Shown: positions 7,608-16,472, counted from the stretch's first letter. The stretch is 60,595 bases of DNA from CAYHPY01 sp964358485 (GCA_964358485.1 CAYHPY010000010.1:1-60595); one strand, 5' to 3'. Numbers and translations: made by a program. The notes: a model not told the origin generated them from the letters alone.

Positions 7608-9260
7608 ATGCGCCCGCTCATCCTTCTCCTCTTGGCCGGGTCGGCGGCCCCCGTCGCCGCCGCGGATATCCAACGGAAGTATTTCTACGAGGACATCCAC
7701 GCCCCGTTCTTCGTCAAGGACGAGCGCGCCGGCCTTTACCGCCCCCAGCGGGCCGGCGCTTCGGCCGAACCGTTCCCGATCCGGAAGGCTCCGGGCACCC
7801 TGCGGGTCTTCGTCCTGGGCGGCTCCATCGCGGGCCGCTACATGGAAGGGCGCAATTCCTTGGGGCCGATCCTCCGGGAGCTCCTCCCGGGCCGTCCGAT
7901 CGAGGCCGTCAACTGCGGGATGGCCGGCTACGACAGCCACCGGGAGGCGCTGGTCCTCGAGGAAGTCCTCGACTACGAGCCCGACCTCCTGGTCTTGCTG
8001 AGCGGCCATAACGAAACCGACCAAGCCCCCCCGCCGCTATGGCTCGTGCACGCCCAGGATCGGGCGTCCCGCCTCAAGCTCTTCCAGGATTTTCTCCATC
8101 GCTCGACGGCGTCGGCGCGCCCCCCGGAGGACCTTTCGGACCGGACCGAGTCCGTCGACGCGCGCTTTGAGGAGAACCTCCGCCGCATGGCCCGGCGCTG
8201 CGCGGACCGGGGAATTCCCTTGGTCCTGGCCGGCCCCCCCCTCAACCGCCGGGAGGCGCCGACGCGCCTGCCCCTGCCCTTGGCGCGGCGGGAAGTGATC
8301 GACGGGTGGCTTCTCGGCCTCAAGGGCGAGCACGTCCGGGCCGCCGAATCCCTGACCTCGGGCCTGGAGCGCCTGCCCAGAAATGATCCGGAGCAGGGGC
8401 GTCCGTGGGCCCTGTTCCTTCTGGCGCGGTCCCTGGAGCGGCAGGGGCGGCTGGAGGAGGCGGCGCGGCGCTACCAGGAGGCCTTGGACGCCGACCGCGT
8501 GCCGGCGGGACGCTGCCTGTCGGGGTGTCAGGCCGCGATCCGGAAAATCGCCCTCGAGGAGGGCGCGACGTGGATCGATCTCGACGGGGAATTCCAACGG
8601 GCGGCCGCGCCCTGGGCGCCCGGTTTCGAGATGTTCAACGATACCGTCCACTGGACCCGCGCCCATGACCTGCTGGCCTCCTTGGCCATCATCGAGGGAA
8701 TGCGCCGGCTCGGCCGCTTCCAGACCCTGGGCTGGGACGCGCGGCGCCTGGAGACCCTTTGGCCCCGGGCGCGCCGGCCGGGCGCCGCGGTGGACGACGA
8801 AGAGGCCCTGGCGACGGTTCGATACGCGCGGCGGGAGATTGAGATTTCGATGCGGGGCCTCTCCGGGCGGGCCATGGTGTATCTCGAATCCCTGCTGGAG
8901 GCCCGGCCTCTCTGGTTCCGGGACCCGGCCGCGTTGGCCAAGCGGGCCGGCACGGGCAGCGCGAAGAAAGGCGCGGCCTGGGGCATGGCCCCCCTCTCCG
9001 AGGATCCCGCGCCGCTGCTCCTGCACGCGGCGGGCGCCCGCCTAATGAGGGGAGAGGCCTCGGCCGCCCTGCGGGACGCCGAAAGGGCTCTGGCCCTGAG
9101 GCCCGGACTGCCGCGGGCCCAACTCTTGAGGGGGATCGCCCTTTGGTATCAGGACCGCCGGGACGCCGCCTTGGAACCGATCGCGGCCGAGGGCGCGGGG
9201 ACGCCGGGGATCGAAGAGGAGAAACGGGCCCTCGCGGATGCCATCCAAGCCCTGCATTGA
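7608..9260 (+). CDS. Secreted SGNH/GDSL-type hydrolase with C-terminal TPR region
   Basis: A 550-residue exported protein. A signal peptide (MRPLILLLLAGSAAPVAAA) is followed by an SGNH hydrolase core: block I VFVLGGSIAG with the likely nucleophile Ser73, the block II-like NCGMAGYDSH, block III LLSGHNE, and block V FNDTVHWT with the Asp/His pair near residue 350. A TPR-like insertion (DPEQGRPWALFLLARSLERQGR…) separates blocks III and V, and more TPR-like helices end the protein. The fold cleaves esters, often acetyl groups on sugars; the substrate is unknown. TAAAAT lies 6 nt before the ATG, so the mRNA may be leaderless; a GGAGGG upstream of that is too far away to serve this start. Convergent with the prepilin gene, 9 bp apart. 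Confidence 0.8.
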   Translation: MRPLILLLLAGSAAPVAAADIQRKYFYEDIHAPFFVKDERAGLYRPQRAGASAEPFPIRKAPGTLRVFVLGGSIAGRYMEGRNSLGPILRELLPGRPIEAVNCGMAGYDSHREALVLEEVLDYEPDLLVLLSGHNETDQAPPPLWLVHAQDRASRLKLFQDFLHRSTASARPPEDLSDRTESVDARFEENLRRMARRCADRGIPLVLAGPPLNRREAPTRLPLPLARREVIDGWLLGLKGEHVRAAESLTSGLERLPRNDPEQGRPWALFLLARSLERQGRLEEAARRYQEALDADRVPAGRCLSGCQAAIRKIALEEGATWIDLDGEFQRAAAPWAPGFEMFNDTVHWTRAHDLLASLAIIEGMRRLGRFQTLGWDARRLETLWPRARRPGAAVDDEEALATVRYARREIEISMRGLSGRAMVYLESLLEARPLWFRDPAALAKRAGTGSAKKGAAWGMAPLSEDPAPLLLHAAGARLMRGEASAALRDAERALALRPGLPRAQLLRGIALWYQDRRDAALEPIAAEGAGTPGIEEEKRALADAIQALH

Positions 9261-9269
9261 CGCGTCGCT

Positions 9270-9785
9270 CTAGTAGCCCGACCAGGACGAGCCCTTGGTG
9301 TCCGTGTGGGTGCAGCCCAGCCAGAATTCGCCCCGGCGCCGGGCAGGGCCCATCATGGGCGGCGTGTCCGTTTCCCAGTAGACCCACAGGATCCCGCCGA
9401 CCTGTCCGTCATAATTGGCGGGAGCACCCAAGCCCAGCCGGCAATTACTGTCGGTGCCCGACAAAAGACCGACGCAGACCCGATTGTCCTCCGCGTGGTA
9501 AGAAGGGGATTTCGCCTTGGGGATGGCGGCGATGTACTTGGCGTTGACCGTAAGGGAGGCCAGATCGTCATTCGGAAAATTCCCCTCGGTGTCGGCGTAA
9601 TAGATCGACAAAACCGAGCGCAGATTTCCCAAATTGCCCTTGGTCGTCCCTTCCTGGGACTTTCGGAGCAAGTCGGCGAACTTCGGAATGGCGATGGCCG
9701 CCAAGATCCCGATAATGGCGACCACGATCATCAACTCGATGAGCGTGAATCCTAAAACACCCGGCGACCGGTCCCGTGTGCCCAT
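9270..9785 (-). CDS. Type IV prepilin / GspG-like pseudopilin
   Basis: A 171-residue protein with the class III signal G^FTLIELMIVVAIIGILAA, cleaved before the Phe, with Glu at +5. The motif IPKFADLLRKSQEGTTKGNL and the following IYYADTEGNFP match the GspG/PilA-type pseudopilin fold. The C-terminal part has a cysteine pair (VCVGLL…NCRLGL) and a compact beta region. ATG 9785 is preferred over ATG 9791 because the AAGGGGG ribosome site is 7 nt from it and only 1 nt from the other. It would be a major or minor subunit of a type IV pilus or type II secretion pseudopilus. No assembly genes are in the window. Confidence 0.9.
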   Translation of the reverse strand: MGTRDRSPGVLGFTLIELMIVVAIIGILAAIAIPKFADLLRKSQEGTTKGNLGNLRSVLSIYYADTEGNFPNDDLASLTVNAKYIAAIPKAKSPSYHAEDNRVCVGLLSGTDSNCRLGLGAPANYDGQVGGILWVYWETDTPPMMGPARRRGEFWLGCTHTDTKGSSWSGY

Positions 9786-9922
9786 GAACATGCCCCCTTC
9801 TTGCCGTTATTAAGGTATTTATGGGGAAAGATGTCGGATCGGCAATCCCAACACGCTCATTGGACCTGGTCTTAGGAGTGTAGACGGATTTCCCGTCGCT
9901 TTCAATGTGATTTTCGGCACAC

Positions 9923-9950
9923 TTGAAATCCGATGAAGCTCGGTTATACT
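9923..9950 (+). promoter_or_regulatory. Sigma-70-type promoter of the second TPR kinase
   Basis: TTGAAA (9923-9928), a 16-nt spacer and TATACT (9945-9950). The predicted start of transcription is about 9957, six bases before ATG 9963. The two in-frame upstream ATGs (9933, 9951) lie before that point and would not be transcribed. Confidence 0.7.
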
Positions 9951-9962
9951 ATGGGAACCACT

Positions 9963-12392
9963 ATGTTTTCGATCTCCGTCTTTGCCCTGTTGCTTCTCCC
10001 CAACCTCTGGGCGGGAGTATCTCAGGATTTGGACATCCTCAGGGGCACGGCGATGTCCTATTTAGGCTGCGTCCGCGGACAGTCTCACAATTCATGCGTC
10101 CACCATCTATCCCAGATTCAGAGCAATTACGATCGAGCCCTACTGCGCCTTAAAGAGGAGCTTGAGGACGCGAGAGGCGAAAAAATTCCTCAGGCGCTTA
10201 CAAACGTCGAGAAGTTCCAAAACGGTCTTAATGGTCTTTACCGAGAACTCTCCGAACAACAACTCCGGGAGAAAGCCGTGAGCGGCACAGAATCTTTCGG
10301 CGCAATCGTGGGCTCCCTTCGAAACCGAACCGACCACTATCGCCAAACCATGGAGGCCTTGGTCCGGGAAAAAACCGCCCAAGCCTCCAAAAAGGCCGAG
10401 TTCCCCCCGCCCACAGCCAAGGAGAAAAAGGAGATAGCCCGGGCCCGCGCGGAGGAGCGGGAGGATGCCCTGGAGGAAACGGGGGCCGCGGAACCCCAGG
10501 ACTACCAACAGGCCGGCCGAGATTACGTCGAAGGCGGCAGCCCCGCGGACGCCGAGCGCGTCCTGACCAAGGCCGTCGACCTCAAAAAAGACGATCCGGA
10601 GTCCCTCTCCCTGCGGTCCCTGGCCCGCAGTCAATCCGGAAACATGCAGGGCGCCCTCGAAGACGCCGAGGCGGCCCTAAAAATCGAGCCCGACAACAAG
10701 CTGGCCGGGGAAGTGGCCGCCTTCACCAAGGCGAGCATGAGAAATCAACCTTTCAAGGAAGTCCGCAAACCGTCCTTGGGGGCCGGCTGGGAGTCGGCGG
10801 GCGGCGCCGTGCGCCCCGGCGCCCCGTCTCCCCCCCGGACGGGAGGCGGCGATGCCGCCTCGCCTCAGGAAAGCGGTCCCGACAACGGCGCCCGAGAGGG
10901 GGAGCCCTCCCCCGCCGCATGGGGAGAGCGCCCGGCCAGCCCCTCCTCGGCCGGGACGGGACGCCCCGGCAGGCGCCAGGACCCGTTGGAACTGGCCCGC
11001 CGCAAGCTGGATATCGGGGATTTCCACGGAGCCTTGCTGGATGCGACCCGCGCGGCCGACGCCCGCCCCTCCGAGTCCGGCCCCTGGGTTCTGCGCGCGC
11101 GCATCTCCAACCGCCTCAAGAACCCGGCGGGAGCCCTGGCCGACGCGGACCGGGCTCTGGCTCTTTCCCCCGCCGACGCGGGCGCCCTGCGCGAGCGCGC
11201 TTACGCCCTCTACGAGCTCGGGCGCCACGAGGAGGCCTTCACGGCCGCAGATCGAGCGGTGGGCCTGGAACCCGGCAACGCCACGGGCTACCTCTACCGG
11301 GCGATGATCGAGGAAAAACTCAACCGCAAGCAAGAGGCTTTGGCCGACTATGAAAAGGCGGCCGAACTCGATCCGTCCCTGCGGCCCCTGGCCGAAGAGG
11401 CGGCCAAGCGGATGGGGCTTGCCCTCAAGCGCGCGGCCCCGGGGCCCGCCGCCCGCCAGGCGCTCTGGGCGGTCCGCCTTCTCGCCGCGCCGGTCGCCGC
11501 CGGACTGATCCTGATCGGTTTGGGAGCCCTCTGGAGGAGAGTGACCGCGGGCCCGCGTCCCGCCTCCGAGGGTCCCGCGGCGGCGGCTCCGGGGACGCTC
11601 TCCCCCGGGGTGATTCTGGGAGAAAATTTCCGCGTGGAACGGGAGCTGGGGCGGGGCGGGATGGGCGTCGTTTACGAGGCGACGGACCTGGCGCTCAAGA
11701 GGCGGGTGGCCCTCAAGCAGGTCCGGGGTCAGGGAACGGGGCACGAGGGAGTTCTCAACGAGGCGCGGATGGTCGCCCAACTCAAGCATCCGAATTTGGT
11801 CCCCATTTTTTCGATCATCCAAGAGAACGGGCTTTATCTGGTCTTCGAGCTGGTGGAGGGAGAGACCCTGGACGGCATTTTAAACCGGCGCGGGCCCCTG
11901 GGCGTGGAGGAAATCCGCCGCGTTCTGGCGGGTGTCGGCGCCGCCGTGGATTACGCCCATTCCCGGCGCATCATCCACCGCGATCTCAAGCCGGCCAACG
12001 TGCTCATGACCAAGACCGGGGAAGTCATGGTGACCGATTTCGGGATCGCCCACGAAGCCAGCGGAAACGCGAAAGCCACCTCGGTCGAGGTTTGGGGCAC
12101 GCCCCTCTACATGGCTCCCGAGCAATTGCTGGGCCGCGTCTCCCCGGCGACGGACCTCTACGCCCTCGGGGTCATGGCCTACGAGTTGATGACGGGCAAA
12201 CTCCCGTTCGCCTCCGGGGATCTTTCCGCTAAAACCAGCGGGCGCTTTGAGCCGGCGTCCTCGGTCAAATCGGAGCTTCCGGCAGGGTTGGACGGGTTTT
12301 TCAAGCGGGTCCTCGCGCCCCGGCCCGAAGACCGCCCCGCCGACGCCATGCAACTGCTGGCCGAATTCGACGCCGCCGCGGGAAAAGGCTAG
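9963..12392 (+). CDS. TPR/coiled-coil transmembrane serine/threonine protein kinase
   Basis: An 809-residue Hanks-type kinase from ATG 9963 (start set by the promoter). Order: signal peptide (MFSISVFALLLLP), a helical probably coiled-coil region (30-180), TPRs (190-260), a Pro/Gly-rich linker, more TPRs (340-480), a membrane segment (about 500-526) and the kinase domain (555-805). Glycine loop GRGGMGVV, VALK, HRDLKPAN, TDFGIA and GTPLYMAPEQ are all present, so it should be active. As with the kinase at 3470-5464, the repeats would be periplasmic and the catalytic part cytoplasmic. The two share only architecture and kinase motifs, so they are diverged paralogues. A protein with the same sensor-like order but no kinase lies at 44655-46349. 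Confidence 0.9.
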   Translation: MFSISVFALLLLPNLWAGVSQDLDILRGTAMSYLGCVRGQSHNSCVHHLSQIQSNYDRALLRLKEELEDARGEKIPQALTNVEKFQNGLNGLYRELSEQQLREKAVSGTESFGAIVGSLRNRTDHYRQTMEALVREKTAQASKKAEFPPPTAKEKKEIARARAEEREDALEETGAAEPQDYQQAGRDYVEGGSPADAERVLTKAVDLKKDDPESLSLRSLARSQSGNMQGALEDAEAALKIEPDNKLAGEVAAFTKASMRNQPFKEVRKPSLGAGWESAGGAVRPGAPSPPRTGGGDAASPQESGPDNGAREGEPSPAAWGERPASPSSAGTGRPGRRQDPLELARRKLDIGDFHGALLDATRAADARPSESGPWVLRARISNRLKNPAGALADADRALALSPADAGALRERAYALYELGRHEEAFTAADRAVGLEPGNATGYLYRAMIEEKLNRKQEALADYEKAAELDPSLRPLAEEAAKRMGLALKRAAPGPAARQALWAVRLLAAPVAAGLILIGLGALWRRVTAGPRPASEGPAAAAPGTLSPGVILGENFRVERELGRGGMGVVYEATDLALKRRVALKQVRGQGTGHEGVLNEARMVAQLKHPNLVPIFSIIQENGLYLVFELVEGETLDGILNRRGPLGVEEIRRVLAGVGAAVDYAHSRRIIHRDLKPANVLMTKTGEVMVTDFGIAHEASGNAKATSVEVWGTPLYMAPEQLLGRVSPATDLYALGVMAYELMTGKLPFASGDLSAKTSGRFEPASSVKSELPAGLDGFFKRVLAPRPEDRPADAMQLLAEFDAAAGKG

Positions 12393-12440
12393 AAAAAGCC
12401 TTCCCGCCGCCCGCCTGGTCCAGGCCGAGCGGCGGGAAGG
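12391..12440 (-). terminator. Hairpin terminator of the Gly/Glu/Arg-repeat gene
   Basis: CCTTCCCGCCGC (12399-12410) pairs perfectly with GCGGCGGGAAGG (12429-12440). Read on the minus strand the stem is followed by CTTTTTCT, a standard intrinsic terminator for the gene ending at 12448. It may also slow transcription from the kinase on the plus strand. Confidence 0.75.
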
Positions 12441-12447
12441 AATTCAT

Positions 12448-13182
12448 TCAACGAGAGCCGCGTCCGCCGCCCCGGTGCCCGCCGCCGGCGAAACCGCCGC
12501 GATTGCCGATCCCTTGGCCGCTGTTTCCCCCGCCGCGATGATGGCCCATATTGCCGCGCGGTCCTCCCTGCGATCCGCCCCGCCCTCCAGCCCGCTCCCC
12601 GGAGCCGGAACCGCCTCCCTGCTCGCGCCGCCCGCCGCAACCTTCGCGGCGCTCACCGCGCTCCTGCATGCGCTCGCCCTTTTCCTCCAAGCGCCGGCCC
12701 CAGGCCTGGAGTCTCTCTCCCCTATTTTCAAGACGCTCTCCCCTCTCCCCCAGGCGCTCTCCTCTCTGCTCCCCACGCTCCCCCGATTGCCCCATGCGCT
12801 CGCCGCCGTTGAGGTGCCGGTCGCCGGGCCCGTCCCGGTGTTCCCCGCGAGCCCGGCGCGGAGGAAAGTTCCGTCCCTCGGATTCTCCGCCCTCCGGTCG
12901 GCGGGGCCGCCCTTGTTCCTCCGATTCTCCGCCCCCGCCCGGGTGGCGCCGCTCGCGCCGCTCTCCCGTGTTCTCACGGGGGTCCTTGTCGTGCCCATAG
13001 GCGTTTCCCCCTCCCGGAACGGCGGGGGTGGCGCCGTCGCCGGGCTCGCCCGGGTCGGCGGGAATGGTCTCGGAACCGGTCTCGTGGTTGCGCCTGGCCT
13101 GCGCGTCCCGGGCGCCCAGGAGACAACCCGCCGCCAGGACCGCCGCCAGACTCCACCAGCGTGTCACGCGATCGATCTTCAT
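12448..13182 (-). CDS. Secreted Gly/Glu/Arg-rich heptad-repeat protein
   Basis: A 244-residue low-complexity protein. The start is ATG 13182 because AAAGGAGG lies 9 nt before it. The N terminus is a signal peptide (RWWSLAAVLAAGCLLG), and LAAGC could be a weak lipobox. The mature part is almost entirely Gly, Arg and Glu. Residues ~127-182 are eight heptads beginning GER (GERLGER, GERLENR, GERLQAW, GERMQER), which could form one amphipathic helix. The tail is Gly/Arg-rich (GGGHRGGGRGSR). The function is unknown. It lies beside an outer-membrane barrel, an ECF sigma factor and a FecR protein with a tail of similar composition, so a shared envelope role is a reasonable guess. Confidence 0.7.
   Translation of the reverse strand: MKIDRVTRWWSLAAVLAAGCLLGARDAQARRNHETGSETIPADPGEPGDGATPAVPGGGNAYGHDKDPRENTGERRERRHPGGGGESEEQGRPRRPEGGESEGRNFPPRRARGEHRDGPGDRHLNGGERMGQSGERGEQRGERLGERGERLENRGERLQAWGRRLEEKGERMQERGERREGCGGRREQGGGSGSGERAGGRGGSQGGPRGNMGHHRGGGNSGQGIGNRGGFAGGGHRGGGRGSR
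12637..12804 (-). repeat. Coding 21-bp (heptad) repeat
   Basis: Eight consecutive 7-residue units, most starting Gly-Glu-Arg, inside the secreted Gly/Glu/Arg-rich protein. The units are diverged at DNA level, so this is an old repeat and not a fresh expansion. Confidence 0.7.
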
Positions 13183-13291
13183 ATCCACAGCCTCCTTTCC
13201 GAGTTTGTCCGATCTTGGGGAGGGTAAGCTTCCCCCTCAACCCCTCGCATATGGAGACTCCCGGCCCCGATTTAGGTTTAGTGGGTCCGGC

Positions 13292-14203
13292 CTAGAAATT
13301 GACGCTTGTTCCCAGGGAGAAATAATCCAGCTTGGGAGCGCCCGCCTGAATATATCGCTCCCAGGAGGTTTTCAGGGTGAACCGGCCCGCTTCCACGGCG
13401 CCCCCGAGCCCGAGGCCGTCGGAGGGAGGGTCCCCCAGCCGGAAGGTCGTTCGAGCCCAGGAAACATGGGGACGAACCCCGGGGAAAGTCCTCCAGGTCA
13501 ATTTCAGGTCCCAGCCCAGATCGGGAAAGCCCTGCACGATCCCCTCCAAACCCGACAGCTCCAGGGCCTGGATCACCCGCGCGTCCCCGAGATCGAGGGT
13601 CTTGTCGTAATGGCTTTTGGTCAAGCCGCCGCTCAGCCAGGCATGCCGGAACTTCACGGTCCCGAAGACGCCGAAATCGGTTTGCCCGATGGAAAAAGTC
13701 TCCACCCGGGGCGGTCCGGGCGGACGCCGGCCGCTGACCCGCGGGCCCGCCGCCGAGAACTCGTCGGAATGCATGGTGCGGGTGAGCGCGACGCCGAGCT
13801 CCGCGCCCGTCAGACCCCAGCCGAAAGTCTCGTCTTGCGGGACCAGGAAGTAGGACAAATCCCCGCCGAACGAACTGCGCTGGTACCCGTCGACCTTCGG
13901 CTGATGGTTGCCCTCAAGCCCCCAGCCCAGCAGGCGCGCGTCGGAACCGAGGCGCGCCCCAATGCCGCGACGGGTGCCGCTGGAGTAATCCGACCGGTAT
14001 TGGGAATACGAAGGCGAGAGATATAGTTCCTCGGAGAGGTCCACCGTGGCGTGGACCTTCGTGCTCCGGTAATTCCCCGAGCCGAAGGTCTGGTCCGCAC
14101 CGACGGTGACGCCCGCCGACGCCGGCAGGCAGAGCCCGAAAACGGCGAAAAAACCGGCGCGCAATGGCGAAATTCCCATAAGATGTGGACTCTCGAACCT
14201 CAT
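13292..14203 (-). CDS. Outer-membrane beta-barrel protein
   Basis: A 303-residue protein with a signal peptide (ISPLRAGFFAVFGLCLPASA) followed by alternating short amphipathic strands (LYLSPSYSQYRSDYSS, GIGARLGSDARLLGWGLEG) and a C-terminal YFSLGTSVNF. Ending in Phe with alternating hydrophobic residues is the usual signal for outer-membrane insertion. A start at ATG 14179 (MGISPLRAG) is as likely as 14203. The length suggests 12-14 strands. No ligand can be named. It is transcribed divergently from the ECF sigma factor over a 92-bp AT-rich gap, which suggests it belongs to that sigma factor's regulon. Confidence 0.75.
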   Translation of the reverse strand: MRFESPHLMGISPLRAGFFAVFGLCLPASAGVTVGADQTFGSGNYRSTKVHATVDLSEELYLSPSYSQYRSDYSSGTRRGIGARLGSDARLLGWGLEGNHQPKVDGYQRSSFGGDLSYFLVPQDETFGWGLTGAELGVALTRTMHSDEFSAAGPRVSGRRPPGPPRVETFSIGQTDFGVFGTVKFRHAWLSGGLTKSHYDKTLDLGDARVIQALELSGLEGIVQGFPDLGWDLKLTWRTFPGVRPHVSWARTTFRLGDPPSDGLGLGGAVEAGRFTLKTSWERYIQAGAPKLDYFSLGTSVNF

Positions 14204-14295
14204 TTTGGTTTACTCGAAAAACTTCTTGTTCCCATGATAGTTTTTTTGACACTAAACCAAAGCGGACTTTCCGCGTCTAAACTTCAGGCGGGATA

Positions 14296-14862
14296 TTGAG
14301 CGAAACCGACACCGAAGCCGAGCTCGTGGCGCGGGCGTCCCAAGGCGACGCGGAGGCCTTCGGGACCTTGGTCGGCCATTATCAACGCCTGCTGACGGGC
14401 GTGGCGTTCGGCATCGTCGGCGATTCGGCCAAGACGGAGGATCTGGTGCAGGAGGCGTTTCTCTCGGCGTGGAAAGCCCTTCCCGGGTACCGGGGAGAAG
14501 CCAGTTTCAAGAACTGGCTCTGCCGCATTTTGGTCAACAAGACCTACTCCTCCTTAAGGTGGGGCCGCCTGCGCCAATGGCTCAGCCTGGACCAGCACAC
14601 GGAAACCCCCTGGGCCGAACTCCTGGAAGACACCAGCCCCGACGCCAATCCCGAAAGCATCCAACTCCGGGAAGAACGCTCGGCCGCGGTGCGGGCGGCG
14701 GTGGCCGGCCTGCCCCTTCAGCAGAGGACCGCGGTCGCCCTGCGCTCCAACGGCTTGGACGTGGCGGAAGTGGCGCGGACCATGGGCGTGGCCGAGGGAA
14801 CGGTCAAGGCGCATCTGCACCAGGCGCGGGCCCGCCTTTCGTCGGCCATGGGGGAAGCATGA
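14296..14862 (+). CDS. RNA polymerase ECF sigma factor (RpoE-like)
   Basis: A 188-residue sigma-70 family protein. Region 2 is seen in FGTLVGHYQRLLTGVAFGI and KTEDLVQEAFLSAWKALPGY; region 4 in LPLQQRTAVALRSNGLDVAEVARTMGVAEGTVKAHLHQARARL, a helix-turn-helix for the -35 element. Regions 1 and 3 are absent, as expected for the ECF class. The start is TTG 14296 with GGCGGGAT just upstream. Its TGA overlaps the ATG of the FecR-domain gene, the usual sigma/anti-sigma arrangement. The outer-membrane barrel gene is divergent. It probably responds to an envelope signal. Confidence 0.92.
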   Translation: MSETDTEAELVARASQGDAEAFGTLVGHYQRLLTGVAFGIVGDSAKTEDLVQEAFLSAWKALPGYRGEASFKNWLCRILVNKTYSSLRWGRLRQWLSLDQHTETPWAELLEDTSPDANPESIQLREERSAAVRAAVAGLPLQQRTAVALRSNGLDVAEVARTMGVAEGTVKAHLHQARARLSSAMGEA

Positions 14863-16472
14863 ACCAGGACACCGACGACCGGTTCTGGTCCGCCCTCGGT
14901 GAAGCCGCCCGCCCCCGACTGGGCGAGGCTCAATGGACGGCCCAACGCGTCCGCGTTATGGCCCGCCTGACCCCCGCGTCCTCCACGCGCCCGCGGGCTT
15001 GGGCGGCCGCCGGAGCGTTGGCCTGCCTTGCGGCGGCGTGGCTGATCATTCCTCGCGGCAACACTCCGCCGACCGTGGCCCCGGTCCAGGCGCCGGTCGT
15101 CTCGCCTGTGGTTGAGCCGGTCCTCGAGCCTCCCCCGATCGCCAAATGGGACCCGCGCGTCACCATGGTCGAAGGGACCGTGACGATTTTCTCGCGCGGC
15201 GCCGACGAGGGCGTCCCGGCCGAGGAAGGCATGCCCCTGGAGGAAGGCGACAACGTGCGGACCGGCGCCGACGGCCGCGCCGAGCTGGCGCTCTCCTCGG
15301 ACTCCGTGATCGCGCTGGGCCCCGCCTCCATCATCACCCTTTCGGACCTGGAGCCCAAGCAGACTTTGCTCAATTTGGACCTCGGGACCTTGGTGGCCAA
15401 GCTCCGTTGGAAGGCGACCCCGGGCCGCCGCATGGACGTCATGACCCCGACCGCGGTGGCGGCCGTGCGCGGCACCGAGTTCGGCGTCACGGTCCAGGAG
15501 GGAGGCGAAACCTCCGTCGGAGTGTTCGACGAGGGCCGGGTCGCGGTCCGAACCACGGCTGATTCGGCCGTCGAGGAAACCATGCTCGAGCCCCGCCAAG
15601 AGGTCCGCGTCCCCATGGGGCCGAACACCGACATCGAAACGCGCGGGGGCCGCAATTACCTGCGCGTGGGAGAACTGGCCCAACTCAAACCCTTCCAGGA
15701 ACAGATCGAACGAATCCGGGAGCGGCCGGAGGAACTGTCCCGCTCCTGGCAGGAAATGGACCGCCCGCGGCGCGAGGAAGTCCGCTCGCGCATGGTGGAG
15801 CAGCACCGCGAGCGCATGCAAGCCCTTCCTCCCGAGGAGCGGCAAGCCATGACGCAGCGCCTGCGCCGGCCCGAAAACGGCCAAGAGGGCGGCCCGCGCC
15901 GACAGCCCGGCGGGGTCGAGGGAGGAGGTCGTCCCCAACGACCCGGCGGGGTTGAGGGCGAAGGCCGTCCCCAGCGCCCCGGCGGAGTTCAGGGTGAAGG
16001 CCGCCCCCAGCGTCCCGGCGGGGTCGAGGCCGAAGGCCGTCCCCAACGCCCCGGCGGGGTCGAAGGCGAAGGCCGTCCCCAGCGCCCCGGCGGCGTCGAA
16101 GGCGAGGGCCGTCCCCAACGCCCCGGCGGGGTCGAAGGCGAAGGCCGTCCCCAACGCCCCGGCGGGGTCGAAGGCGAAGGCCGTCCCCAACGCCCCGGCG
16201 GGGTCGAAGGTGAAGGCCGTCCCGAGCCCCGACGCTCCGAGGATGGGTCCCCACGAGAGCAAGAAGGCACGCAACCGCGGCGACACATCCAAGAGGGTCG
16301 AGAGCCCAACCAAAGGCAAGGCCCCGGCGGCGAACGGGGAGAGCGCCGCGAACGCCGGGAAGGCGGCATGCGCCCCCCCGGCGGCCCGGGGCGGGAACAG
16401 GGCGGCCAAGGCCGCCAACAAGGTGGCCAACAGCGCGGACGCGGCGGACCGGGACGGGAACGCAGGCATTAA
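14859..16472 (+). CDS. FecR-domain membrane protein, probable anti-sigma factor, with tandem-repeat tail
   Basis: A 537-residue protein starting at ATG 14859, overlapping the sigma-factor stop by four bases (ATGA). The N terminus (1-45) is cytoplasmic and could hold the sigma factor. A membrane segment (46-64) follows, then a Pro/Val linker and a FecR domain (100-215) with VEGTVTIF, GDNVRTGADGRAEL and TAVAAVRGTEFGV. Next come a charged helical stretch rich in Arg/Glu/Met (REEVRSRMVEQHRERMQ), eight perfect or near-perfect 12-residue repeats of the type RPQRPGGVEGEG (358-453), and an Arg/Gly/Gln-rich tail. FecR domains are periplasmic sensor or regulator modules. The charged tail is unusual for the family and resembles the secreted repeat protein at 12448. 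Confidence 0.82.
   Translation: MNQDTDDRFWSALGEAARPRLGEAQWTAQRVRVMARLTPASSTRPRAWAAAGALACLAAAWLIIPRGNTPPTVAPVQAPVVSPVVEPVLEPPPIAKWDPRVTMVEGTVTIFSRGADEGVPAEEGMPLEEGDNVRTGADGRAELALSSDSVIALGPASIITLSDLEPKQTLLNLDLGTLVAKLRWKATPGRRMDVMTPTAVAAVRGTEFGVTVQEGGETSVGVFDEGRVAVRTTADSAVEETMLEPRQEVRVPMGPNTDIETRGGRNYLRVGELAQLKPFQEQIERIRERPEELSRSWQEMDRPRREEVRSRMVEQHRERMQALPPEERQAMTQRLRRPENGQEGGPRRQPGGVEGGGRPQRPGGVEGEGRPQRPGGVQGEGRPQRPGGVEAEGRPQRPGGVEGEGRPQRPGGVEGEGRPQRPGGVEGEGRPQRPGGVEGEGRPQRPGGVEGEGRPEPRRSEDGSPREQEGTQPRRHIQEGREPNQRQGPGGERGERRERREGGMRPPGGPGREQGGQGRQQGGQQRGRGGPGRERRH
15930..16217 (+). repeat. 36-bp coding tandem repeat, eight units
   Basis: Eight full 36-bp units (plus a partial unit from 15906) encode RPQRPGGVxGEG. 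Units 4, 6 and 7 are identical and unit 8 differs at one base; units 1-3 and 5 carry more changes. This points to recent copy-number change by slippage or recombination. There are no spacers and the reading frame is kept, so it is not a CRISPR array. Confidence 0.9.

Noticed and set aside
14180..14295. ECF-type promoter (GGAAC…) for the outer-membrane barrel
   Set aside because: A GGAAC occurs on the minus strand near 14230 but no convincing -10 partner at the usual distance; divergence from the sigma gene is suggestive only.
15906..16217. CRISPR-like regular repeats
   Set aside because: The 36-bp units are directly adjacent with no spacers and lie inside a coding frame.
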